64,000 nt of DNA from Chitinophaga pollutisoli (lineage in GTDB: Bacteria > Bacteroidota > Bacteroidia > Chitinophagales > Chitinophagaceae): NCBI RefSeq assembly GCF_038396755.1, contig NZ_CP149822.1, positions 3,658,001-3,722,000 on the forward strand, in the 5' to 3' direction. The position numbers were made by a program, and so were the translations under genes. Below the pieces are notes generated by a model. The model saw only the letters and a program-made list of their open reading frames with translations, did not search any database and was not told the origin of the DNA. Position 1 is the stretch's first letter. Each line of letters starts with the position of its first letter. Of this stretch, positions 34,848-42,750 are shown one piece after another.

Positions 34848-35585
34848 TCAACCCTGCCAGATTTTCCTTTCCAGCGATATTTTGGTAAGATATAACATGA
34901 GTCCGGCCACGCTGGCGAAATACACGATATCCCTCGTGTCTGCCACCCCGCGGCTGATGGAAGTATAATGATAACGGATGCCGGCCATGGCGAGGTAGTA
35001 ATCCGCTCCTCCTTCAAACACCGGCAATTTGCTCAGCGCATCGAACCCGTTGTATAAAATGAAACAGGTGAAGATCGCCACCAGGAAGGCTACCACCGCA
35101 TTCCCCGTGAGCGACGAAGCCCACAGCCCGATCGCCGTAAACACGCCCCCCAGCAAAAACAACCCCAGGTACGAACCCAGGATGCTCCCCGTATCCGGAC
35201 CGTTCCCCGCCGCCGCAAGCTGCGAAATGGCGAGATAGTACACGGTCGTAGGGATGAGCGCAATGGCCACGATCAGCAGGCAGGCCCAGTATTTCCCCCA
35301 TACGATCTGCCACGGCGTCACCGGCTTGGTGCTCAGCAGCTCCATGGTGCCGCTGCGGTATTCGTCCGACAGGCTGCGCATGGTGATGGCGGGTATCAGC
35401 AAAAGGAAAATCATGGGCGCCAGCTCGAAAAGCCCGTCCAGGTCCGCGTACCCCGCCTCCAGGAGGCTTGTGTCGCGGAAGATGAACAGGAACAACCCGT
35501 TGGCGAGCAGGAACCCGATAATGGCTACATAGCCCGTAATACTGCTGAAAAATTGGTGGATGTCTTTCTTGAAAATGGCATACAT
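34848..35585 (-). CDS. gldF: Gliding-motility ABC transporter permease GldF
   Basis: 245 residues, six membrane helices of the ABC-2 permease type: ITGYVAIIGFLLANGLFLFI, LAPMIFLLLIPAITMRSLSD, then the conserved EYRSGTMELLSTKPVTPWQI coupling segment, followed by four more helices. Pairs with GldG. A good Bacteroidota promoter lies just upstream (35594-35622), so gldFG probably starts its own transcript. The iscS-iscA genes upstream end at a strong terminator. Confidence 0.94.
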   Translation of the reverse strand: MYAIFKKDIHQFFSSITGYVAIIGFLLANGLFLFIFRDTSLLEAGYADLDGLFELAPMIFLLLIPAITMRSLSDEYRSGTMELLSTKPVTPWQIVWGKYWACLLIVAIALIPTTVYYLAISQLAAAGNGPDTGSILGSYLGLFLLGGVFTAIGLWASSLTGNAVVAFLVAIFTCFILYNGFDALSKLPVFEGGADYYLAMAGIRYHYTSISRGVADTRDIVYFASVAGLMLYLTKISLERKIWQG

Positions 35586-35593
35586 GACGGAAG

Positions 35594-35622
35594 CAAATAT
35601 AATTCAATTACGTTTCCACAAT
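35594..35622 (-). promoter_or_regulatory. Promoter of gldFG
   Basis: Minus strand ATTG, 17 bases, TATATTTG (exact TAnnTTTG -7 element), 8 bases before the gldF start codon. The spacing is close to the Bacteroidota norm. Confidence 0.55.
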
Positions 35623-35659
35623 ATTTGAATTTTTAATCATCCGTAAACGATTCAAAAAA

Positions 35660-35689
35660 AGCCGCCCGGTTATGGTGGACCGGGCGGCT
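35660..35689 (-). terminator. Terminator of the iscS-iscA transcript
   Basis: Arms AGCCGCCCGGT/ACCGGGCGGCT, loop of eight, followed on the minus strand by TTTTTTT; 29 bases after the iscA stop. Confidence 0.92.
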
Positions 35690-35718
35690 ATTATCGTTTG
35701 AAGAAGGTGTTTTCAGGC

Positions 35719-36045
35719 TTACACGGCGAAACTGTCGCCGCAGGCGCAGGTGCGGGCGGCGTTGGGGTTGTTGAAGTAGAACCCTTTGCCGTTGAGCCCT
35801 TCGGAGAATTCGAGGGTGGTATTGCAGAGGTAAAGGAAGCTTTTCAGGTCCGTCACCACTTTAATGCCTTTGTCTTCGAACACCTGGTCCTTGGGTTTGG
35901 TTTCATTGTCGAAATCCAGTTTATAGCTAAGGCCGGAGCATCCTCCGCCCACTACGGACACGCGCAGGAAGTAGTCCTGCCCCAGGGTCCCTTCGGCCCG
36001 GAGCGCATCTACTTTTTGCTTGGCTTTATCACTTATATAGATCAT
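35719..36045 (-). CDS. Iron-sulfur cluster assembly protein (IscA/HesB family)
   Basis: 108 residues, A-type carrier. The three cluster-binding cysteines are visible: VVGGGCSGLSYKLDF (about residue 36) and the C-terminal NAARTCACGDSF pair. It carries Fe-S clusters from the scaffold to apoproteins. It lies 11 bases after the cysteine desulfurase gene on the same strand, a normal isc-type pairing; no scaffold IscU is present in the window. Confidence 0.94.
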   Translation of the reverse strand: MIYISDKAKQKVDALRAEGTLGQDYFLRVSVVGGGCSGLSYKLDFDNETKPKDQVFEDKGIKVVTDLKSFLYLCNTTLEFSEGLNGKGFYFNNPNAARTCACGDSFAV

Positions 36046-36056
36046 TTTATCCGTTT

Positions 36057-37219
36057 TTACAGGTTATATATTGCGTGCAATTCGCGCACGGTTTGATTGA
36101 CTGTCTCAATGGCACGGTCCACTTCCGCTTCGGTGGTAAACCGTCCCAATCCGAATCTGAGCGAAGAATGTGCCAGATCTTCGGGGACGCCCATGGCCAG
36201 GAGCACATGGCTCGGTTCGGGATTGGCGGAAGTGCATGCCGAACCCGAAGATACGGCTATTTCCCGGGTTACCCCGCGCAGGAGGTCCGCCCCCTTGACA
36301 TCCCGGAACCGCAGGTTGCTGACGTGTGGCAGCCTGGGAGCGCCCCCGCCGTTGACGATGGCGCCCGTTTGGGCGATAATGCCGATTTCCAGCCGGTCAC
36401 GGAGGCTCGCCAGCCGGGAAGCTTCGCCTGCCATTTCGGCGGACGCGATGGCGCAGGCCTTGCCAAGGCCTACGATACCCGGCACATTCAGGGTGCCGGA
36501 GCGCATCCCGCGCTCATGGCCGCCGCCGTCCAGCTGGGCTGCCAGCCTTACCCGGGGGATCTGCGGCGCACGAACAGCGCGCCTGCGCCTTTAGGGCCAT
36601 ACAGTTTGTGGGCCGAAAGCGCCAGCATCCCGATGGCTTCCTTTCCCGCATCCAGCGGAATTTTTCCCGCGGCCTGCGTGGCGTCGGTGAGCAGGAGAAT
36701 GTCATGGTCCGCCGCTACTTTGGCAATCTCCGCTATCGGCTGAATCACGCCCGTTTCATTGTTGGCGTACATCACCGCCGTTAGTATGGTATCCGGACGG
36801 ATGGCGGCCTGCAGATCATCCGGGCTCACGAGTCCGCGGCCGTCCACCGGCAGATAGGTAACGCTGGCCCCCATTTTCTCCAGGTGAAGGCAGGTATCGA
36901 GCACGGCTTTATGCTCCGTTTGCACGGTGATGAGGTGTTTCCCTTTTACAGCGTAGGCCTCGAAAGCTCCTTTCAGCGCGAGGTTGAGGGATTCGGTGGC
37001 GCCGGAGGTGAACACGATCTCCTGGGGTTCCGCGCCGATCATCGCCGCTACTTCTTCCCGCGCCTGCTGCACCGCTTCTTCGGCCGCCCAGCCCCAGGCA
37101 TGCGCGCGCGAAGCGGCATTGCCGAACTGGTGGGTGAAGTAAGGCATCATGGCTTCCAGCACCCGCGGATCGCAGGGCGTGGTGGCGTTGTTGTCAAGGT
37201 AAACGGGCAGTGTCTGCAT
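36057..37219 (-). CDS. iscS: Cysteine desulfurase (IscS/NifS family), frameshifted
   Basis: PLP enzyme delivering sulfur from cysteine for Fe-S clusters and thiolated tRNAs. N-terminal part: VYLDNNATTPCDPRVLEAMM, FTSGATESLNLALKG, QTEHKAVLDTC, and the PLP lysine region LSAHKLYGPKGAGALFVRR. The frame then stops (RSPG). Another frame continues RSGTLNVPGIVGLGKACAIA and the catalytic Cys loop VSSGSACTSANPEPSHVLLA. Adding one base to the G5 run at 36554-36558 gives RRRSPRVRLAAQLDGGGHER and joins both into 387 residues, exactly the family form. Both catalytic parts are intact, so an assembly error is far likelier than real loss. Confidence 0.9.
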
Positions 37220-37318
37220 CCACGCAAAATTACGATATAAGTTCTACTTTTACCCGGAAGGGCCCTTACGTGCGGGTAACCGCAGGGTCATCTTTCGGGC
37301 ATTAAATCATACACCTAT

Positions 37319-37720
37319 ATGTTAAAAGTTGAGCACATCGGCATCGCCGTGAAGTCGCTGGCCGTTTCCGTTCCCCTGTTCGAAAAACTGCTGGACGCGG
37401 AATGCTACAAAACCGAGGAAGTAGCCACCGAAGGCGTGGCCACCGCATTTTTCCGCCAGGGCGAAACAAAAATCGAACTGCTGGAAGCCTTGTCGCCCGC
37501 CAGCCCGGTTGCCAGATTCCTGGAAAAGAAAGGTGAAGGCGTGCATCATCTCGCATTTGAAGTCAAAGACATCCGCGCCGAAATGGCCCGCCTGCAAAAA
37601 GAAGGCTTCGAACTCCTTTCTCCCGAGCCCAAGCCCGGCGCCGATAACAAACTGGTTTGCTTCCTCCATCCCAAAAGCACCAACAGCGTACTCATTGAGC
37701 TGACGCAGGAACGCAGCTGA
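37319..37720 (+). CDS. mce: Methylmalonyl-CoA epimerase
   Basis: 133 residues of the glyoxalase/VOC fold in two beta-alpha-beta-beta-beta modules: LKVEHIGIAVKSLAVSVPLF (metal His), FFRQGETKIELLEAL (Glu), GEGVHHLAFEVKDI (His) and NSVLIELTQ (Glu). It converts (S)- to (R)-methylmalonyl-CoA in the propionate-succinate route. Works with methylmalonyl-CoA mutase; a lone B12 domain protein is at 20597 but the mutase catalytic chain is not in the window. Divergent from iscS with 99 bases between. Confidence 0.94.
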   Translation: MLKVEHIGIAVKSLAVSVPLFEKLLDAECYKTEEVATEGVATAFFRQGETKIELLEALSPASPVARFLEKKGEGVHHLAFEVKDIRAEMARLQKEGFELLSPEPKPGADNKLVCFLHPKSTNSVLIELTQERS

Positions 37721-37796
37721 TAGAACGAAATCAGCCTGTTATGAAAAAAGCCAGAAAATAATTGGCGGTATTTAAACCTTTTATTTAATCCCGCGT

Positions 37797-37870
37797 TGAT
37801 ATTGGTATAGGTTAGAGCGAATGCAGCCGCAAGGCTTCAAACAATACTCTAAAGTTGGCATAGGTTATGA
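37797..37870 (+). ncRNA. Candidate structured small RNA (unidentified)
   Basis: A gene-free stretch that folds on itself: TTAGAG at 37812-37817 pairs with CTCTAA at 37847-37852, enclosing AGCC-GCAA-GGCT (37825-37836), a hairpin with a GNRA tetraloop. It is flanked by near-identical TTGGTATAGGTT (37802-37813) and TTGGCATAGGTT (37855-37866), and a strong terminator follows directly. It belongs to no RNA family I recognise. It could also be the 3' untranslated end of mce. Strand is set by the terminator. Confidence 0.3.
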
Positions 37871-37908
37871 AAACCTGTGAGTTTTTTAACTCGCAGGTTT
37901 CTTTTTTT
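37871..37908 (+). terminator. Strong terminator 150 bases after mce
   Basis: Arms AAACCTGTGAGTT/AACTCGCAGGTTT (one G-U pair) and T7. It ends either the mce transcript or a separate small RNA. Confidence 0.85.
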
Positions 37909-38107
37909 GCGCCATCGTCCTGCATTTCGGGGTATAATAGCATGGAAACCGGCGGATTTTCAACTTTCCACCGCCGTTGCGTCGCACACTTCAACTTTTG
38001 CTTTGTTATCTACATCGCTTCCGTCCTGACATTCGATACGTTCAACATGCATTATCTTCACTGTGAACCCGGCGTTTGATACTTGTCAAAACCACAAACT
38101 CGTCTGT

Positions 38108-38536
38108 ATGAATGCACGCAAATCACTTTCTCTGCCGGTTTTTACCGCGTTGCTGGCGCTCCTGTTGCTGGTGGGTAACGATGCATTGGCGCAACAGGGC
38201 ATGATGGTCCGCATCGCGGAAATTGAAATCGACACCGTTCACCTGGAAAAATACAAGGAAATCCTACGCGAGGAAGCCGCCGCTTCCGTGCAACTGGAGC
38301 CCGGCGTGATCGCTATATTCCCCATGTTCGAAAAGTCGGATCCCGCGCGGATAAAAATCCTGGAAATATACGCCGGCAAAGAGGCCTACGACTATCACCT
38401 GAAAACGCCCCATTTCCTGAAGTACAAAACTGCCACGATGCACATGGTCAAATCCCCGCGCCTGCTGGATATGGGCACTATCGACCCAGCATCCAAGCCC
38501 GCGATTTTTTTAAAACTAAGGGGGAACGTCCAATAA
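38108..38536 (+). CDS. Secreted antibiotic-biosynthesis-monooxygenase (ABM) domain protein
   Basis: 142 residues from the ATG at 38108. Signal peptide FTALLALLLLVGNDALAQ, then one ABM ferredoxin-like domain: MVRIAEIEIDTVHLEKYKEI, EEAAASVQLEPGVIAIFPMF, RIKILEIYAGKEAYDYHLKT and PHFLKYKTATMHMVK. Despite the family name, members include quinol oxygenases and haem-degrading or unknown enzymes. A secreted form is common in Bacteroidota. The intergenic stretch of about 200 bases in front of it shows no other gene. Confidence 0.84.
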   Translation: MNARKSLSLPVFTALLALLLLVGNDALAQQGMMVRIAEIEIDTVHLEKYKEILREEAAASVQLEPGVIAIFPMFEKSDPARIKILEIYAGKEAYDYHLKTPHFLKYKTATMHMVKSPRLLDMGTIDPASKPAIFLKLRGNVQ

Positions 38537-38540
38537 AAAA

Positions 38541-38563
38541 GCCCCTCCTTATCCGGCGAGGGC
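38541..38563 (-). terminator. Terminator of murF
   Basis: On the minus strand GCCCTC and GAGGGGC form a stem with a ten-base loop, followed by TTTTTT. It overlaps the end of the convergent ABM gene region. Confidence 0.7.
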
Positions 38564-38584
38564 GTATTGGATTTAGTATTCACT

Positions 38585-39856
38585 TCAATTCACGACTTTT
38601 TCCATTCCCACGCTGCGCGAACCTTTTACGAGAAAATGGGTGTCCTCGTACCGTTGCTGCGCCAGCCATTCCTTCGCTTCGTCCGCGGTTTCGAACGAGA
38701 TATAGGGGTGCTGGGTTTTGGAGAATTCCTTGCCCACCAGTACCACGGCTTTCCAATGGTGCAGCTGGAGCAGATCTGCGAGTGCCTGGTGTTCCTTCTC
38801 GCTGTCGGGCCCCATTTCTTTCATGGCGCCGAGCAACAGCACTTTCTGCTTCGCGTCGAGCGTGGCGAAGTTTTCCACGGCGGCTTTCATGCTGGACGGG
38901 TTGGCGTTGTAAGCGTCCATCACGAAGGTATTGGTGCCCTTGCGCATTACCTGCGATCGGTTGTTGGAGGGCACATATGCTTCCAGCGCGGCGCGCAGCT
39001 TATCGGCCGGCACTTTGAAATGCAGCCCCGCGGCAATCGCCGCCATCACATTCGGGAAATTGTAGGCGCCCACGAGATGGGTGCGTACATGTCCCGCTTC
39101 CACGGCTTCCAGCTCCAGGAGGGCGGTCCCGGGGAAGGGAGCGCCGGCGTAATCGGCCGGTTCGTGCCCGTAAGTGATCACGGTGCCGATGCCTTTACTC
39201 ATTTCCACGAGGTAATCATAATCCTTGCAAACGAACACCGTGCCGCCATTTTCGCGAAGGTAATCGTACAGCTCGCCCTTGGCCAGGCGCACCCCTTCTT
39301 CGCTGCCGAACCCTTCCAGGTGGGCCTTTCCGATGTTGGTGATGAGCCCGTGCGTGGGCAACGCCACGGTACAGTATCCCGCGATCTCATGGCGGTGGTT
39401 GGCGCCCATTTCGATCACGGCCATTTCCGCGTCCAAAGGAATCCGGAGGATGGTCAGCGGCACGCCGATATGGTTGTTCAGGTTGCCTTCGGTGGCGTAT
39501 GTACGAAAAGCCGCTCCCAGCGCGGCGCGGAGCATTTCTTTCGTGGTGGTCTTCCCGTTAGTGCCGGTAATGGCAATGAACGGAATGTTGAACTGCCGGC
39601 GGTGATGGCGCGCCAGGTCCTGCAGGGCCGCCAATGCATCTTCGACCAGCATCATTTTTTCCGGCTGCGTATGAAACGCCGGATCGTCGACCACTGCGAA
39701 GCTGGCCCCGGCTTCCAGGGCCGCGGCGGCGTATTGGTTGCCGTTGAAGTTGGGCCCGCGCAGGGCGAAGAAGATATCGCCCGGCCGGAGCTGGCGGGTG
39801 TCCGTTTGTACGGAGGGGTGTAGGCGGTAGATGCTGTATAGTTGTTCGATGTTCAC
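38585..39856 (-). CDS. murF: UDP-MurNAc-tripeptide--D-alanyl-D-alanine ligase
   Basis: 423 residues. Adds D-Ala-D-Ala to the UDP-MurNAc-tripeptide in the cytoplasm. N-terminal UDP-binding domain (SVQTDTRQLRPGDIFFALRG), central ATPase (IPFIAITGTNGKTTTKEML, AVIEMGANHRHEIAGYC, TNIGKAHLEGFGSEEGV) and C-terminal domain (MDAYNANPSSMKAAVENFA, KVLLLGAMKEMGPDSEKEH). All ligase motifs are intact, so this is the likely main MurF; the fused MurF-Alr at 29568 is a second copy of the ligase domain. Monocistronic on the minus strand. Confidence 0.94.
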   Translation of the reverse strand: MNIEQLYSIYRLHPSVQTDTRQLRPGDIFFALRGPNFNGNQYAAAALEAGASFAVVDDPAFHTQPEKMMLVEDALAALQDLARHHRRQFNIPFIAITGTNGKTTTKEMLRAALGAAFRTYATEGNLNNHIGVPLTILRIPLDAEMAVIEMGANHRHEIAGYCTVALPTHGLITNIGKAHLEGFGSEEGVRLAKGELYDYLRENGGTVFVCKDYDYLVEMSKGIGTVITYGHEPADYAGAPFPGTALLELEAVEAGHVRTHLVGAYNFPNVMAAIAAGLHFKVPADKLRAALEAYVPSNNRSQVMRKGTNTFVMDAYNANPSSMKAAVENFATLDAKQKVLLLGAMKEMGPDSEKEHQALADLLQLHHWKAVVLVGKEFSKTQHPYISFETADEAKEWLAQQRYEDTHFLVKGSRSVGMEKVVN

Positions 39857-39974
39857 GTCTTCGGTATTTGCTCACAAAAATAAGGAATGAAGGCCCTCAT
39901 TTTCTTTATTATCTTTCGCAGGCAACCTATCCCGACCTTATATCGTACAGAAAACTATGCAAACCCATATCACC

Positions 39975-40358
39975 ATGCCCAGGCGCAAAACACTTTTCCG
40001 GATCTGGCCGGTTTTACTGGCCGGCTGCTTCCTATCCGCCTGTACCTCCGAACAGGCCCCGGAGCCTTCCGCCAGTGCGGATTGTGCTTCCGTTAACGTA
40101 ACAACCACCCGGATCTACGAGATCGTGCAGCAAAACTGCACCAACCGCAACTGCCATCCCGGCGGCAGCTCGCCCTTGATTTCCGATTTCTCCACGCCGG
40201 CGAAGCTGAAGAACTACATTTCAGCCAACGGCGAAAACTGGATGTTCAGGGTTACGCACAGCAATGCCGACATGCCCCAGAGCCAGGGCTACCCCGCGCT
40301 CTCCAGGGCCGTCCGCGATTCGATCGCCTGCTGGGTTAACAAGGGAATGCCGGATTGA
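39975..40358 (+). CDS. Lipoprotein with cytochrome-c-like CX4CH motif
   Basis: About 127 residues; ATG 39975 gives MPRRKTLFRIWPVLLAGCFL with lipobox LSAC (ATG 39957 adds six residues). The body reads IYEIVQQNCTNRNCHPGG: Cys, four residues, then CysHis, which is a rare CX4CH haem-attachment spacing in place of CxxCH. It is followed by SNADMPQSQGYPALSRAVRD, where Met and the proline loop resemble the axial-Met region of small cytochromes. A structural role without haem is also possible. It begins a cluster with YceI and DUF5777 genes. Confidence 0.6.
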   Translation: MPRRKTLFRIWPVLLAGCFLSACTSEQAPEPSASADCASVNVTTTRIYEIVQQNCTNRNCHPGGSSPLISDFSTPAKLKNYISANGENWMFRVTHSNADMPQSQGYPALSRAVRDSIACWVNKGMPD

Positions 40359-40377
40359 TTCATCAAACACCCGCCAC

Positions 40378-40929
40378 ATGCAACGTATCTTCATCATCAC
40401 CGTTTTTCTCGCCTGCGCCGCAACTGCCCTGGGGCAAGACGTGCGATCGTGCCGCAACGTACGCCTGCGCTTCTTTTCCAGCGCCCCGCTGGAAGATATC
40501 GAGGCCACCACCAACAAAGGCGTCTCCGCCATCAATCCCGCCTCCCGCGCCATTTACTTCAAAGTGCCGGTAAACACTTTCCAGTTCAAAAAGAAGCTGA
40601 TGCAGGAACACTTCAACGAAAATTACCTGGAAAGCGATAAATACCCGTACGCCGAGTTTAAAGGCAAAATCCTCGGCGACGCCGACCTCACCAAAGATGG
40701 CAGCTACCCCGTGGAAACGGAAGGCGACCTGCTCATCCACGGCGTATCCAAAAACTACCGCGTAGCCGGGACTATCACCGTTTCCGGCGGCAAAATGTCC
40801 GCCGAAGCGAAGTTCAATGTGCGCGTAGCTGATCATCACATCAAAATACCCAGCCTGGTGGTAAAAAATATCGCGGAAGTAGTGGAAGTGACCATGACCG
40901 CCGAATACCAGGCCGCAACCCAACCTTGA
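40378..40929 (+). CDS. YceI-family periplasmic protein
   Basis: 183 residues from the ATG at 40378. Signal peptide IFIITVFLACAATALG, then the YceI lipocalin-like barrel: LRFFSSAPLEDIEATTNKGV, YFKVPVNTFQFKKKLMQEHF, NENYLESDKYPYAEFKGKI and GDLLIHGVSKNYRVAGTITV. The family binds polyisoprenoid or amide lipids. It is 19 bases after the cytochrome-like lipoprotein gene and 1 base before the DUF5777 gene, so these form an operon. Confidence 0.92.
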   Translation: MQRIFIITVFLACAATALGQDVRSCRNVRLRFFSSAPLEDIEATTNKGVSAINPASRAIYFKVPVNTFQFKKKLMQEHFNENYLESDKYPYAEFKGKILGDADLTKDGSYPVETEGDLLIHGVSKNYRVAGTITVSGGKMSAEAKFNVRVADHHIKIPSLVVKNIAEVVEVTMTAEYQAATQP

Positions 40930-40930
40930 C

Positions 40931-41886
40931 ATGAAAAAGACCATCAAACCAGCGCATATGTTGCATCTCCGCCTGCTCACCGCCTTGCTGCTCACGGCCC
41001 CCGCGGCCATGGCGCAGGAAGACCTGGGGGCTATTTTCGGGAAGGACTCCGTCCGCCGCGACCCTGTGACTTCCACCTTCAAAAGCACCCGCATTATCAA
41101 CGGCCAGTCTAACGAAACCCTGGCCAAACGCGACCTCGACTTCCGCGTAGCGCACCGATTCGGGGATATGGGCGGCTCCGGAGGCGGATCGTCGACTTTT
41201 TCGGGCTCGACAACTCCACCGACATCCGCATCGCCTTTGAATACGGCATTACCAACCGGCTGACGGCCGGGGTGAGCCGGGCCAAAGGCAGCGGCAATTT
41301 CTCCCAGATGTGGGAAGTGCTGGGCAAATACCGGCTGCTGCAACAAACGCACGACAACCGGTCGCCCGTGGCGGTGACGCTGTTTGCCAATGCGGTGGCT
41401 TCGTCCATGAAAAGTAGTCCGGATAAGGCGGACCCCAATTATTTCGATCAATTCTCCGACCGGGTGAGCTACGTGGCCCAGGCGGTGATTGCGCGGAAGT
41501 TCGGCAATGCTTTCAGCCTGGCGCTGACGCCTTCGTTCGTACATCGCAACCGGGTGGGCTTCAAGGATATGAACAATATGTTTGCCATGGGCGTGGGCGG
41601 CAGGCTGCGTTTCAGCAACCGCGTGGCTTTTGTGGCGGATTATTTCTATTCGTTCCGGGATAGCGAAAGCAAGGATTATTACGCATCGCGCGGTACGAAG
41701 TTTTACAATTCCCTGGGCGTGGGGGTGGAGATTGAGACGGGCGGGCACGTGTTCCACCTGAATTTCACGAATGCCACGGCCATCCTGGAGAACCAGTTCA
41801 TCCCGGAAACCGTCAGCACCTGGACGCACGGGCAGTTCCGGTGGGGTTTCAACATCTCCCGGAGGTTCGCGCTGGGCGGCCGTTAA
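40931..41886 (+). CDS. DUF5777 outer-membrane beta-barrel protein, frameshifted
   Basis: Signal peptide region LLTALLLTAPAAMAQ, then TFKSTRIINGQSNETLAKRD and DFRVAHRFGDMGG, the DUF5777 opening. The frame stops at 41263. Adding one base to the T5 run at 41197-41201 gives STFFGLDNSTDIRIAFEYGI and continues through AGVSRAKGSGNFSQMWEVLG, VAVTLFANAVASSMKSSPDK to FRWGFNISRRFALGG, a 318-residue barrel. Such proteins are regularly found with YceI and cytochrome-like genes in Bacteroidota, as here. The transported or bound molecule is unknown. Confidence 0.82.
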
Positions 41887-41953
41887 TCGGTTAATGGGAA
41901 GTGAATAGGTACGATTGTGCTGTTTTTGGCATGAAAGCGGTTAAATTGCATGC

Positions 41954-42280
41954 ATGGCAACACTGAAATGCAGTATCCGTGAGTGTTCTATGGTAGCACG
42001 ATTGGCCGCCTGGAAGATGGGAAGTAACAACATCGCGATCGTTTTCGGGAGTGTGATCCACCTGCACGGGGTGTCGCGGGAGCAATTTTTGGGTAATACG
42101 GCCTGGGTGCGGCATGAGGTGCGGCACGTGAGGCAGTACCGGGAAGCGGGCTACTGGCGGTTCCTGTGGCGCTATGTGCGGGACTGGGCCCGCTATGGCT
42201 ATTATAACATTCCGTATGAGCAGGATGCCCGGCGGGCCGAGGGGAACGCCGGGGAGCTGGAAGGGGTCGAAATACGATAA
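41954..42280 (+). CDS. DUF4157-like protein with HExxH
   Basis: 108 residues. Contains AWVRHEVRHVRQYREAGYWR: the HEVRH zinc-peptidase-type motif followed by the RQYxxxG pattern of DUF4157-like domains, and then FLWRYVRDWARYGYYNIPYE-QDA, the conserved segment whose Glu/Asp would be the third ligand. Short free-standing versions are common in Chitinophaga-type genomes, and whether they are active proteases is not known. The first 20 residues are poorly supported; ATGs at 41990 or 42018 are alternatives. Confidence 0.65.
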   Translation: MATLKCSIRECSMVARLAAWKMGSNNIAIVFGSVIHLHGVSREQFLGNTAWVRHEVRHVRQYREAGYWRFLWRYVRDWARYGYYNIPYEQDARRAEGNAGELEGVEIR

Positions 42281-42363
42281 AGATTCGTTAAAACGCCAGG
42301 CCCCGGAGACAAAAATGTTACAACGCGGTTTTTTTCCTTATTTTTACGGTAAAGGCTGATTCT

Positions 42364-42750
42364 ATGGTTAAGAAGGTCACAGAGGGAATCACGATAAGCG
42401 TGGAGACGTTTTACCAGCCGGATTACTCCAATCCGATCGGCAGTGAGTTCATGTTCGCTTACCGTATCACTATCGAGAACAATAATACTTTCCCGATAAA
42501 ACTGTTGCGCCGCCATTGGTATATCATCGATTCCAACGGCTCGCACCGTGAGGTGGAAGGAGAGGGTGTAGTAGGTGTTCAACCGCTGCTGGCGCCGGGC
42601 GAAAGCTATCAGTATGTTTCCGGATCCAACCTCCGTACCGAAATCGGTAAGATGTACGGTACTTACCAGATGGAAAACCAACTGAACAAGAAACTCTTCG
42701 ATGTGAAGATTCCTGAGTTCCAGATGGTGGTTCCCTTTAAAATGAACTAA
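42364..42750 (+). CDS. apaG: ApaG family protein (Co2+/Mg2+ efflux-associated)
   Basis: 128 residues of the ApaG immunoglobulin-like fold: ITISVETFYQPDYSNPIGSE, FAYRITIENNNTFPIKLLRR, HWYIIDSNGSHREVEGEGVV and GVQPLLAPGESYQYVSGSNL are all signature. Role in bacteria is uncertain (cation efflux, pyrophosphate binding). Its last four bases overlap the end of the convergent gldB gene. Confidence 0.94.
   Translation: MVKKVTEGITISVETFYQPDYSNPIGSEFMFAYRITIENNNTFPIKLLRRHWYIIDSNGSHREVEGEGVVGVQPLLAPGESYQYVSGSNLRTEIGKMYGTYQMENQLNKKLFDVKIPEFQMVVPFKMN

Noticed and set aside
37867..38079. Plus-strand 70-codon frame after the candidate small RNA
   Set aside because: It starts inside a strong terminator hairpin and shows no conserved pattern.
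38567..39823. Plus-strand open frame of 418 codons opposite murF
   Set aside because: Antisense shadow of an intact MurF with all ligase motifs.
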